NCBI GenBank assembly: GCA_000818945.1
Contig: KN805419.1
Location: 45,064 to 109,063, forward strand
Direction of reading: 5' to 3'
Source of the DNA: Schizochytrium sp. CCTCC M209059
Taxonomy: Eukaryota; Sar; Bigyra; Thraustochytrida; Thraustochytriidae
DNA length: 64,000 bases
Part shown: positions 41,401 to 50,396 of the stretch, in pieces
How the letters are laid out: every line of letters begins with the position of its first letter
Numbering within the stretch: the stretch's first letter is position 1
The notes under the pieces: generated by a model
Told to the model about the DNA's origin: nothing
Databases searched by the model: none
What the model saw: the letters and a program-made list of their open reading frames with translations, nothing else
Translations under genes and position numbers: made by a program

Positions 41401-41609
41401 GGTTGCAGCTTGGCTGCGAGGTCCCCAACGGCAGGGCCTCCTCGGGCCCGGCTTTCCGCTCCTCCCGGGCCCGGAGCCCGGGTCTGCGCGGGGGCGGCGT
41501 CGGCGTCCGCGGCCGCGTTTTCCTTGTCGCCCGCGTCCGCGTCCGGAGCGCCGCGCGCCGGCCTCGAGGTCCTCCACGGTCGGGCTCCTGGCGTCGGGGA
41601 GCGGCGCAT
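38559..41609 (-). CDS. dual-specificity (MAP kinase) phosphatase with gelsolin-like tail, plant MKP1-like
   Basis: 1016 residues. The first 680 are low-complexity and Ser/Ala/Gln-rich, with a poly-Gln run (about 72-82). A DSP domain spans about 695-845: VLDHLYIGSMFAL, the general-acid loop YLRDKTTQD, and VFCQRGISRSATI with nucleophile C792 and R798. Phe replaces the usual His before the Cys. AYLIWKFNWLYADAVNFLKQKR and VNPNIGFSMQL complete it. The tail (about 860-1010) resembles a gelsolin repeat (FVWHDVDTPEGVLAAAERAARLF ... RVPCGYESATFWHAL), the arrangement of plant MKP1. It likely dephosphorylates MAP kinases in stress signalling (inferred). The Ala/Asp-rich start at 41609 could be later. 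Confidence 0.87.
41371..41401. repeat. CTG/CAG repeat coding for poly-Gln
   Basis: About ten triplets inside the disordered part of the MKP1-like gene. Confidence 0.9.
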
Positions 41610-41641
<32 letters not shown>

Positions 41642-42464
41642 CGCCTCTCGCGGCTCCGTCTCGCCGCGAGCAACGATCGCGGCTCCGCTCCGGCGCTCGG
41701 CGCGCGCGCGCTCTGCGCTCGGCCTCGCGCTCTGCGCTCGGCCTCGCGCTCTGCCGGGCCGGCCCCGCCGCGGCGGGCGGCCGCTCTGCGCGCCGCGAGA
41801 CTTGGGCCCGCGGTTCGAGTTCTGGAGACGTCGATGTTTAAGGCACAAGGCGGAAGCTTGCTGCTGTCATCATAATGACAGCAAGTAGGTGGTTATAACC
41901 GAATGCGCGAGAATGGATGAGGATGGGAACGGGGCGGGGACGAGGAAGGGAGGGACGAGAGGTTGACGGCGTCGAGAGCTCGGTGATGGCAGCGGCAAGT
42001 TTCATTCTGGGCAACGCAGACTTCATTTTCATTTTGGTTCGCACATCGGGCGAGGATCGGTTGCGAGAGCGAGTCGCTGGAGCTTTTGCGACTGTTCATG
42101 CGCCTGGACGGACGCATTTTCTGTCGAGACGAGGGGTGTATGTGACTCACGAGCTTGCAAACGGGTACAGCTAGCAGTAGGCAAACAGTATAGAGAATCA
42201 GGATCCTTTCGAGCGTCAGTGTTTAGGAAAAAATAATAGGCTAGCGATCGGAGACGCAGACACGCCATTAATAAACCTTGTTCGTTTCTGCCATAATTAT
42301 CATTTCCCTTTCGAAGGAGGGTCGCTCGACACAAAAGAAAACAATGGCACACACAGATATATTCTACTTACGAAAAAAGAAAGCAGCTAAAAGGACAGGG
42401 CGGGAACTTGAAGAGGTCCAAAGTCAGAGAATCATCAGAAGAAAAGAGGCGAGAGAGAAGTATA
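41610..42464. other. intergenic between MKP1-like start and histidine kinase 3' end
   Basis: (GGAT)n at about 41611-41640 directly upstream of the MKP1-like ATG; CTCGGCCTCGCGCTCTGCG tandem at about 41700-41752. No gene called. Confidence 0.5.
41611..41640. repeat. (GGAT)n microsatellite
   Basis: Seven units of ATGG/ATGGACGG immediately next to the MKP1-like start codon. Confidence 0.85.
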
Positions 42465-45080
42465 CTATGGAGAGGCCGCAGCAACCTTTCGTCGTTTAGA
42501 GGCTGCCTTCGCAGCTGCCTTTTCAGCTACCTTGACGGCATAGCCAGACTTGGCAAACGCTTCGGCAAGATCGCGCCGAAGACGATTACCTGGAGGCAAG
42601 GGTTTAGGCCAGAAACACTGCGCGCCATTGCGAATGTGCTCGGACTTTTGGTCGTTTCCAGACATACCGACAATGACAACATTAGGGTCGACTTCCCGCA
42701 ACTTGGCAATCGTCTCGGCGCCGTTCATGACGCCACCGGTTAGCGGCATAAAGTGATCAATGACGATAACGTCGTATTGCATGCTCGGGTCATTCTTAAC
42801 AGCGCAGACCTTGCGGAGCGCCTCCTCTCCGTTGACTGCCTCAGCGAACGACCATCCCATCGCAAGCCGCTCGAGCTGGCGACGCACCGTCATACGTACG
42901 ACCAAGTCATCATCAACCACGAGGGCACGCACTGCAGCGGGTATCACAGACGGACAGTCTGCAGCAAGGTGCGGTGCTGTCGTCGGAGGCGGCACTTCGG
43001 CTTGCCGCACGCGTTTTGCAGGTTGGCGCGGGGTCTCTGAGATGCTTTTGCCCGAGCTATCTTCGGACTTGACCTCTTCACTTTCCTCACGAGGAGCAGC
43101 TAACGAGGCGGCCGAACTTGCAGAGGCCTGCGAGGGCGTGCCGGGCCTACCCCCTGCACGAAGACAAACCTTGATGACAAACCTGCACCCTGGTCTATGG
43201 GGCTTGCAGCCCGATACATAGGACGGATCAAGCTCGATCGTGCCCCCCATTTGTTCGATGATGGTTTTGCTGAGACAGAGTCCGAGGCCGCTCCCGCGCA
43301 TGTCGGAGGATAGTTTACAATATCTGTGAAAGAGCTTGTGACGCTTGTCCTCGGGAATACCCCGACCGCTGTCCTCGACAACAATGGTGAGACAAACGTC
43401 CGAGGGGTCATCCTTCGAGGGCTCACTGGTCGCGCGAACGCGCACAAAGCCGTCCGATGTGAATTTGGTCGCATTGGTGGCGACATTCATGATAACCTGC
43501 TTGAGGCGTAAGGAGTCCACCTCGACATCCATGTCGCGATCGCACTCGAGCGAGATTTCGAGCTCCTTGTTGCGGTATGACAGCATGGTCACGATCGGTT
43601 CTAGAACATCATCACGAACGAGGGTGCGCCGCGGACAGAGGGTCATTGCTTCTGTACTGTGTCGATTGAGGTCCAAGACGTTCGTTAAGAGTTCCTGAAT
43701 GTAAGAGAGACTCGAGCGCACCACGTCGAGATCATTAACAACGGAGGTATCCTCCGGCAAGACGGCTGCAGCAACAATGTCCTCGCGTGCGAAGCTGCAC
43801 GCGGAGAGCGCAGCAGCCAAGGGGTTGCGAACCTCGTGCGCCATGAACTCGTTCAACGCTGTTTCGGCACTCGCGCGCTCACGCTCGCGAATCGCGTTTT
43901 CACGGGCCTCCATGAGCTCTGTGACGTCCTGAGCAAGGCAAAATACGCCATAGGCGGACCCGTCTTCGAGGGAAATACGCTGCGTTGTGTTTACGAGCAG
44001 CGAAACGGGAGACTTGCTCTCTCCCGATGCGAGCTTGACCCACAAGTTCGTCTTTCCGGTGCCCGATAAGGCCTCGTCGATGGCCTCACGAAGGACCTCT
44101 TTGATCTTAGCGTTGAAGGCAAAGTCGGCAAGAAGCGTGCCAAGCGCCTTGTCAGCCGGCACGTCCAAGATGCGCGCCATGTTTTTATTCCACACATTGA
44201 TTTTTCCTGACCTGTCGACCCCAAATATTGGTGCATTGGCGTCCTCGATCAGCATTCGCAGCTCCTCGTGGAGTCGCGCAACTTTGACGCGTTCTCGCTC
44301 AATGGCTTCTTTTTGCTCTTTGATTTCTGCGAGTCGTAGCTTGAGCTTTGTGACGTCTGTGTGCGTTCCAACCATACGCACTGCGCTTCCATCCGGTGCC
44401 CATTCGACAACGCGTCCCTTGCAGCGCACCCAGACAGTGCTTCCGTCCTTGTGCCGATAGCGCACTTCTTGCAGATACGGATGCTTGCCTTTAGTTTCAA
44501 TGTGTTTATTCATGTTTGAGATGGCCACGGCCAAATCTTCCTGATTGATCATGTCCATCCACGCGCTCGGTTTGTGTTCCTTTTCCTCGGGGAGATACCC
44601 AAAGTGGGCCCAGAATCCAGGGCTCATGTACTCGTAGTCAGCCTTCATGTGCCAGTCCCAAAAGCCGTCAAAGGATGTTTCGAGGATATTCACCACACGA
44701 TCCTCCGCGAGTAGACGATTGCTAATGTCCTTGACTTCAATCAAAAGGGTCGCCGGACCAACTGCGTCATCGCCCGTCGGCTGGGCCATCTCGAAGGGTG
44801 ATCCGACAAGTTCGAGGCCCATGAGAGGCTTTTTCAGGTCTTGCCATACCTTCTTCACGAGGGGTTGATCTGCGTGCTCGTCGAGCTGCTTGAGTTCCTG
44901 GCTAGAGAGTCCAAAGATTTCCTGAACGGGTACGCCGCGCGCAAGCGCAGGTCCGAAGTCGCCGCGCGCGCGCGCCTCGGCGTTAATCATTTTGGCCAGC
45001 GCCGGCGTCCATTCCACGACGCGTCCTTGCGCGTCCACGGAGACGAGTCCGACAGACCGCAGCCACGACGGCAGCGTCAT
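42465..45080 (-). CDS. hybrid histidine kinase with PAS domains and receiver
   Basis: 871 residues with no membrane segment, so probably soluble. Three PAS-type domains: about 1-125, 128-247 (GFWDWHMKADYEYMSPGFWAHFGY ... VRYRHKDGSTVWVRCKGRVVEW, then a PAC motif), and 272-390. A coiled-coil linker (LRLAEIKEQKEAIERERVKVARLHEEL) connects the second and third. HisKA has H415 in MAHEVRNPLAAAL. The ATPase has NVATNATKF (N box), VEDSGRGIPED (G1) and GSGLGLCLS (G2). A receiver (about 715-850) has VVDDD, phospho-acceptor D775 in VIDHFMPLTGG, and the conserved Lys in FWPKP. All catalytic residues are intact. It should autophosphorylate and pass phosphate to D775, then to an unlinked HPt protein. The signal sensed is unknown; no heme or flavin cysteine motif was seen. 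Confidence 0.94.
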   Translation of the reverse strand: MTLPSWLRSVGLVSVDAQGRVVEWTPALAKMINAEARARGDFGPALARGVPVQEIFGLSSQELKQLDEHADQPLVKKVWQDLKKPLMGLELVGSPFEMAQPTGDDAVGPATLLIEVKDISNRLLAEDRVVNILETSFDGFWDWHMKADYEYMSPGFWAHFGYLPEEKEHKPSAWMDMINQEDLAVAISNMNKHIETKGKHPYLQEVRYRHKDGSTVWVRCKGRVVEWAPDGSAVRMVGTHTDVTKLKLRLAEIKEQKEAIERERVKVARLHEELRMLIEDANAPIFGVDRSGKINVWNKNMARILDVPADKALGTLLADFAFNAKIKEVLREAIDEALSGTGKTNLWVKLASGESKSPVSLLVNTTQRISLEDGSAYGVFCLAQDVTELMEARENAIRERERASAETALNEFMAHEVRNPLAAALSACSFAREDIVAAAVLPEDTSVVNDLDVVRSSLSYIQELLTNVLDLNRHSTEAMTLCPRRTLVRDDVLEPIVTMLSYRNKELEISLECDRDMDVEVDSLRLKQVIMNVATNATKFTSDGFVRVRATSEPSKDDPSDVCLTIVVEDSGRGIPEDKRHKLFHRYCKLSSDMRGSGLGLCLSKTIIEQMGGTIELDPSYVSGCKPHRPGCRFVIKVCLRAGGRPGTPSQASASSAASLAAPREESEEVKSEDSSGKSISETPRQPAKRVRQAEVPPPTTAPHLAADCPSVIPAAVRALVVDDDLVVRMTVRRQLERLAMGWSFAEAVNGEEALRKVCAVKNDPSMQYDVIVIDHFMPLTGGVMNGAETIAKLREVDPNVVIVGMSGNDQKSEHIRNGAQCFWPKPLPPGNRLRRDLAEAFAKSGYAVKVAEKAAAKAASKRRKVAAASP

Positions 45081-45195
45081 CCTGCCCGTTTCCTATCTCC
45101 CTCGCTCCCTCCGTCCCGCGCCCGCGACCTCTGTCTACGCGCCGCGCGGGGCGCCTCCTCGGGGCCGGCGCTCTGCACTCTCTCCCTCTCTCTCG

Positions 45196-45260
45196 TTTCT
45201 CTCCTTCTTTCTTTCTTTCTTTCTTTTCTTCTTTCTTTTCTTCTTTCCTTTCTTCTTTCT
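45196..45260. repeat. TTTC/TTTTC microsatellite
   Basis: Pyrimidine-only run of CTTT and CTTTTCTT units about 120 bp upstream of the histidine kinase start. Confidence 0.85.
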
Positions 45261-45375
45261 TGGCCGGCGCTGCTCCCTTTCCGCCGGCAGCCAGCGTCTG
45301 CGACGTGGACGAGGCCCGCGCGCGCGACGCTGCGAGAGCGGCGCTGCGCGGCGGCGAGGGCGCCGCGCGCGAGGG

Positions 45376-45612
45376 NNNNNNNNNNNNNNNNNNNNNNNNN
45401 NNNNNNNNNNNNNNNNNNNNNNNNNNNNNNNNNNNNNNNNNNNNNNNNNNNNNNNNNNNNNNNNNNNNNNNNNNNNNNNNNNNNNNNNNNNNNNNNNNNN
45501 NNNNNNNNNNNNNNNNNNNNNNNNNNNNNNNNNNNNNNNNNNNNNNNNNNNNNNNNNNNNNNNNNNNNNNNNNNNNNNNNNNNNNNNNNNNNNNNNNNNN
45601 NNNNNNNNNNNN
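45376..45612. other. assembly gap (237 N)
   Basis: Unknown bases, flanked by very GC-rich CGCGCGAG-type sequence. Any frame through it is meaningless. Confidence 1.
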
Positions 45613-45734
45613 CGCGGCGAGACGCGCGGGCGTGCGCGCGAGCGGCGGCGGCGGCGCGGCGCGGCGCGGCGAGACGCGGCGGCAGCGTTCCAGCTTTGAA
45701 AAGGCTGACTAGGCAGACTGCCCGGTGAGCGAAA

Positions 45735-45786
45735 GAAAGCAGGAAAGCAGGGAAGAAAGAAAGAAAGGAAGAAAGAAAGAAAGAAA
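45735..45786. repeat. AAAG microsatellite
   Basis: GAAAGAAAG units with GGAAG interruptions; the complement of the run on the other side of the gap, giving an inverted arrangement around it. Confidence 0.8.
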
Positions 45787-45895
45787 ACAGGAAGGCGCTT
45801 TTTTTACGACTTTGAACTAGCGCTTTGCAGACAGCGGAGAAGGAAACGAGGCGAGGCGAGCTTGGCCAGCCAGGGCTCGCTCGCTCGCCTCCGTG

Positions 45896-45930
45896 CTCGC
45901 TCTGCTCTGCTCTGCTCTGCTCTGCTTTGG
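45896..45930. repeat. GCTCT pentamer array
   Basis: About six CTCTG units. Confidence 0.8.
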
Positions 45931-47541
45931 AGCTCGGCCGCGCGCCATCTTGAAACCGCGCCTTCCGTGACGGCCCGGTTGGTACCAGTGGCGGGACGCA
46001 TTGCACGGACGGCTGGAAACGAAATCGCCAGGAGGGGGATGATCGAGCGCGCCTCTCCTGCAGAGCGATGGCGAGCAGGCCGGACCCAGAAAGCTGAGAA
46101 ACCTGGCGAGCTGCCCCCACCCACCGCGCCCACCGCGGGCCGACACATGCCGACACAGACGGTGGCGCAGACCGCCTCGATGCCAGTGTGTGCGCGGAGA
46201 AGCGCCCGGTCCACGCGGCCGCTGCGCTGCACTGCACGCGGGAGAGAAAGCTTTCGCCTCGCCGCGCCGCGCCGCGCCGCGCCAGTTCGCCGCGACGCGG
46301 CAGCCGCGGCCGCGCGTATCGAGTTCTATCGATGCGCGGCCCGCCGGCTGCTGCCCAGGGGCAGCGACGGCGCAGTGGCGGCGCCACTGAGGTGGACAGA
46401 TAGACTGCGCCACAGGCACAGAGACGCCGGTCTGTGGGGAAGCCGCATCTACATGACTGCGGGGCTGCGGGGCAGCGGCAGCTTGCTTGGTTGCTGGCTG
46501 TGGGGCGGCTGCAGGCTGAAGGGCCGACGTCGGCCGGTGGCGGCTGAGACAAGCTCATCCATCGCCGTCGTGTATACCGTTGGCTCGGAGGCCGCCGGGC
46601 CGACTGGCCGTCTTGGGCTTGCCGGGCTTGGTGCCATGCTCGCAGCATTTGCGTTGTTGTCCGTGGCCGCTTGGAGGGCTGGGAGGAGAAGGAGGCTAAG
46701 TGAGGCCAGACCAGACAAGGCCCTCCATCCCTGCGAAATGTTCGTGCCTGCGTGCTCTGCGTATACGTGTGTACGTTCGTTCACCCGATCGTTCGTACTT
46801 GCGGAATTCTGCGCAGACAGTCAGACAGCCAGTCAGAGAGACAGGCTCCCGGCGCCATCTTGCCCTGCATTGCATCGCCTAGCGCACGTTGCGGTGCAGT
46901 TTGCAGCCTGCCTGGCACAGCTGCGTTCCTTCCCTTCTCGACCCTCCCTCCCTCCCGCGCTGGCTGGGTGGCTGGGTGGCTGGGTGGCAGGCTGGCCACT
47001 GCGCCGACGGGTCAGTCGCCAGCGCATGGCGCACCGCGCACCGCGCATCGCGCTCCGCGGCCTCGCCTGCGAAAACCTGCGGCAACGGGCGGCGAGGGGG
47101 ACGCGGCCTCGCAGCGGCCATGGCGGCCAGCAGCGGCACGCCCGGCAGCGGGGGCGAGGGAAAGCTGCTGCCTCCGGCGCGCGGGAGCCCCTCTTCCCGC
47201 ACTTGGCAATCGTGCTTGCGACATCGGCGCCCAGTGTAGTGCGGGGCCATTGAGTGGGGGGGCCGGGAGGCAGGGGAAGCTAGCTGCTTGAAATCGCAAA
47301 GCAAGCAGCTTGGCTCGTGTGGCAACTTGATTCCCACACTTGCATTGGAAGTCGGTGAATTGGTGGGAATCAGAGCAAGCTGCCACTGCCGCCACTGCCA
47401 CTACCATGGCCACTGCCTGGGTGGCAACTGTAGGCTCCAGCCTGTGTGTGGTGTGGCGAGCGAGCGAGCGAGCGGCGGCAAGAGGCAAGGGAGGCGTTGA
47501 AAATCCCCGAGCGCTGATCATCGTGGAGGGGTTGCTTAGGT

Positions 47542-49323
47542 TCACGTCGGGATGCGCGCGTGCCAGGGCGCCCCAAAGTCTGGCGCGCCAGGATCCAGCG
47601 TGGCCCAGGAGAGGTGCACGGAGTGCCCGAAGACGCCCGCGCCGCAGAGGCGCTCTACGCGGCTCAGAAGCGCACACCGTGGCATGGGGATCTCGCCGCG
47701 CGCCACTTCCGCGGCCACCAGCGCCTCGACGGCCGCCGCCGCCTCTTCCTCGGCGTGATTGCTGTCGCTGTTGCTGCTGCGATCTTCGTCAGCATTGGCG
47801 CCATCGTCATCACGGCGGCGGCCATATTCTCGGGGCCCGTCACCAGGCTCCGCATCCGCCACGGCAGATTGGATGGCCTCCAGCTCGTGCTGGAGAAAGG
47901 CGCGGAACATGGCATCAGCGTCTGTAGCCGGCGGCTGCGCCTTGAGTGCTGCGAAGACCACGCAGCGGAACTTGGCCTCAACATCCTCCAAGTCGTCACA
48001 CCCGCTACGCCGAATGGCCTTCAGACATGCTGCGTCATCGTGATGGTCGTGCTGGCGCTCCTGCGCCGGCCAGTGATGGTGGTGGTGGTGGTGGTGGTGA
48101 TCTGCTTCGTGCTGCGCTCTTGTGCTTGCTGCAGCTGCGGAGGCTGTCTCATCACCATCAACCGAGCAAGCACGGGCCTCACTGTCAATGCCCCTAGCAT
48201 CTGCAACATTTGCGACATTATCTGCGAGGTTTCCCACCAGTTTACCCTCTTCGCGGGAGACGACAAGGTCACGGACTCGCAACGAGCTTCCATTGGCTGC
48301 TATTGAACGATGCAGCGTAAACGTTGGGCCCTCGGGTGGGAGCTTGCCATCCTCCATGACCGAAAAGTACAGTGTGGGGCGCGTGCGAGGCGAAGTATTG
48401 GCCGAACCGCGATGATGCGTGCGCGAATCGAAGATGACAACCGATCCTTGAGGCACGGCAAGTCGCAGGAAAGGAACACCTGACATCATAGAGAACTCGT
48501 CCTCGTCGACGAAATGAAAATGAGTGTGCGTGCCCGGCATCACATCGAGGGCTGCACTGTCCTCGGAAACCGTGTCGAGGTATACAAAGACGCTGTATAT
48601 ACGAGCTCGTGTCGCAATCTCTGCAGGAGTACCCATACGTGCGTCGGGGTGAAAATTCTGCTCCCCGGCGCCAGGAAAGCTGGTCATTGTCGAGAACTCG
48701 ACCAATGTGCAATTTGCTCCAAGCTGAGCCTCGAGCATTGGCCACAGAAAATGCAAAAGTTTTCGCAGAGCACGGCCCGGAGCGCCCTCAATACGCAAGG
48801 GTAGATCCTTGCGATACTTGCGCGCAGCGATGGACGAAAACTCCTCATCTGGATTCCACAAAGCGTCGAGCACAGATGAGCTGAGATTTCGCGAGGTTTC
48901 TGCGTCAACAAGCTCCGGAAGCGCGACAAATCCGTGCGCGTCTAAACGATAGCGCGCCTCTGCTGTCTCGGTCGCGGAGAGCTTGGTGGTCTTGTGACCT
49001 TTGGCGAGAGAAACCCGCTGCGTTTTATCTAGACGCAGACGAAAGAGATCTAAGGCGCGACGACTCGCTACAAAGCGGGGACGGTCCGTCTCTGCTTGGT
49101 TCACGCCAAGCACCTTGCGCACGCTTGTCGGCATCGTAATCTCGCTAATTTTGCTGGCCGCAAAGAGCTGTCCGATGAGCTCAATCTCTGCGAGGTCCTC
49201 GTGCGCCTCCGCGCTCAACGTCTGTGCGACCGCCCCCTCGGCGACAAGCGGCGTCAAGACCAGGATGTATAGCGCCAGCGCCAGCACCGGCACCAGCATC
49301 AGCGGTGTTCCTCGCTTCATCAT
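47542..49323 (-). CDS. PhyH-like Fe(II)/2-oxoglutarate dioxygenase, secretory pathway, with His-rich tail
   Basis: 593 residues. A signal peptide or anchor (about 5-30, LMLVPVLALALYILVLTPLVAEG) sends it to the secretory pathway. The dioxygenase core is about 120-345: H225-P-D227 (first iron ligands), LDTVSEDSAALDVMPGTH, and the distal His in DSRTHHRGSANTSPRTRPTLYFSV (H303 or H304) with an Arg about ten residues on for 2-oxoglutarate. This is the phytanoyl-CoA dioxygenase-like fold. The C-terminal 200 residues are unusual: a run of about ten His (near 405-414), two more HxHDD-type clusters, an acidic Asp/Asn/Glu-rich region, and a final Cys-containing segment. The substrate is unknown; hydroxylation of a protein or lipid in the ER or Golgi is inferred. 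Confidence 0.85.
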   Translation of the reverse strand: MMKRGTPLMLVPVLALALYILVLTPLVAEGAVAQTLSAEAHEDLAEIELIGQLFAASKISEITMPTSVRKVLGVNQAETDRPRFVASRRALDLFRLRLDKTQRVSLAKGHKTTKLSATETAEARYRLDAHGFVALPELVDAETSRNLSSSVLDALWNPDEEFSSIAARKYRKDLPLRIEGAPGRALRKLLHFLWPMLEAQLGANCTLVEFSTMTSFPGAGEQNFHPDARMGTPAEIATRARIYSVFVYLDTVSEDSAALDVMPGTHTHFHFVDEDEFSMMSGVPFLRLAVPQGSVVIFDSRTHHRGSANTSPRTRPTLYFSVMEDGKLPPEGPTFTLHRSIAANGSSLRVRDLVVSREEGKLVGNLADNVANVADARGIDSEARACSVDGDETASAAAASTRAQHEADHHHHHHHHHWPAQERQHDHHDDAACLKAIRRSGCDDLEDVEAKFRCVVFAALKAQPPATDADAMFRAFLQHELEAIQSAVADAEPGDGPREYGRRRDDDGANADEDRSSNSDSNHAEEEAAAAVEALVAAEVARGEIPMPRCALLSRVERLCGAGVFGHSVHLSWATLDPGAPDFGAPWHARIPT

Positions 49324-50396
49324 TGCGTCGCCTCACTCCACTTCTTTCTGGCAAGGAAGAGACAGGAGGCGCGAAAGCTCTAGCCCGCTCGTCTCTTCTA
49401 CCGCGCAAACTATAAGCACGGACGAGTAGCGAGGGTTCTGTGCGAGTAAGGTTGATGGGTTTGCCTGCGTGAAGTTCAAGACCCAACCTGGGCCCAATTT
49501 TCGCGTTGGGCGCAGTTGGGACATTCCTACACTGAAACGAGGACGGACGGCAACAGCAATCAGTGAAAAAATCAGCACCAACAGGGACGGCGTGCATTCA
49601 TCATCATGTAGCAGGGACGCTGATCATGGAACGGTAGTGCTGTGCATGGAGAAAGAAAGAAAGAAAGAAAGAAAAAAGAAGAAAAGACCAGGCATCTTTG
49701 CGTTATACTTTTTGTCAAAAGACCTGACGAAGCTGCTTGCAAAGAAAGCTGCTTGCAGAAAAAGCTGCTTGCAAAAAGAAAGCTGCTTGCAAAGAAAGCT
49801 GCTTGCAGAAAAAGCTGTTTGCAGAAAAAGCTGTTTGCAGAAAAAGCTGCTTGCAAAGCTGAGTCAAGCTGATCGCAGCCTAAGTACATCAAGGGCAGGC
49901 TGATCTCTGTACAGGTCTACCTACCTCGCTCGCCAAAGGGCTTTGAGTGCATGCCTTTCGCCCGAAAGAACGTCTGCGTTTCGTTACACGCTTTGCGCAT
50001 GTCTACGACCAATACAAAACTGCCAATCGTATCCAGCGACAACGATGATATCAAGGAAAGGCAGTCCAATTGTGTGTGCTCTGATTGTGGTAGCAGTCCA
50101 TCACAAGCTTCTGATGAGCAGCCGTTAGTATAGACCTTGGCAAGGTAGGATCTGCGCAAGTAGCGTCACGACCGAACACCGCTGGTGGGATGGGAGCCGA
50201 CGGGCGTCCGCGTGGACGTCGCAGACGGAGACGGCGAAACAGATCCAGCGAGCTGTGACAAGGAGTCACGCGGGGGGCCGCGAGCACGGGGGAGGGCTTC
50301 GTTTGTCTGTCTGTCTGGTGGTCTGTCGTTTCTCTATTTTTTGAATTGGCTGTTTTGTCAGTCGGGCTGCAGGAGCGCGAGGACAACCTCGCCAAG
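49324..50396. promoter_or_regulatory. shared upstream region of two oxygenase-like genes
   Basis: 1.07 kb between divergent starts. Contains AAAG units at 49650-49676, the 16-bp tandem repeat at 49730-49860 and (GTCT)n at about 50303-50318. No gene; a frame through the tandem repeat (Cys/Lys/Leu-rich) is an artefact. Confidence 0.5.
49730..49860. repeat. 16-bp tandem repeat AGCTGCTTGCARARAA
   Basis: Eight units: consensus AGCTGCTTGCA plus an A/G-rich linker of 5-7 bases; two units carry T for C (AGCTGTTTGC). One unit is 18 bp. The AGCTGC..GCA core is partly self-complementary. Confidence 0.92.

Larger units (their letters stand above)
45081..47541. other. 2.5-kb region with assembly gap and low-complexity DNA
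   Basis: Upstream of the histidine kinase and downstream of the PhyH-like gene. It holds TTTC/TTTTC runs (45196-45260), the gap, AAAG runs (45735-45786), GCTCT pentamers (45896-45930), CGCGC runs, and (CTGGGTGG)n at about 46961-46990. A 463-codon plus-strand frame (45862-47253) is Ala/Arg-rich, crosses several repeats and shows no domain, so it is not called. GCCATCTTG occurs twice (45946 and 46855). Confidence 0.5.

Noticed and set aside
45862..47253. 463-codon plus-strand frame
   Set aside because: Ala/Arg/Ser-rich, crosses several microsatellites and has no domain. Typical shadow of very GC-rich DNA.
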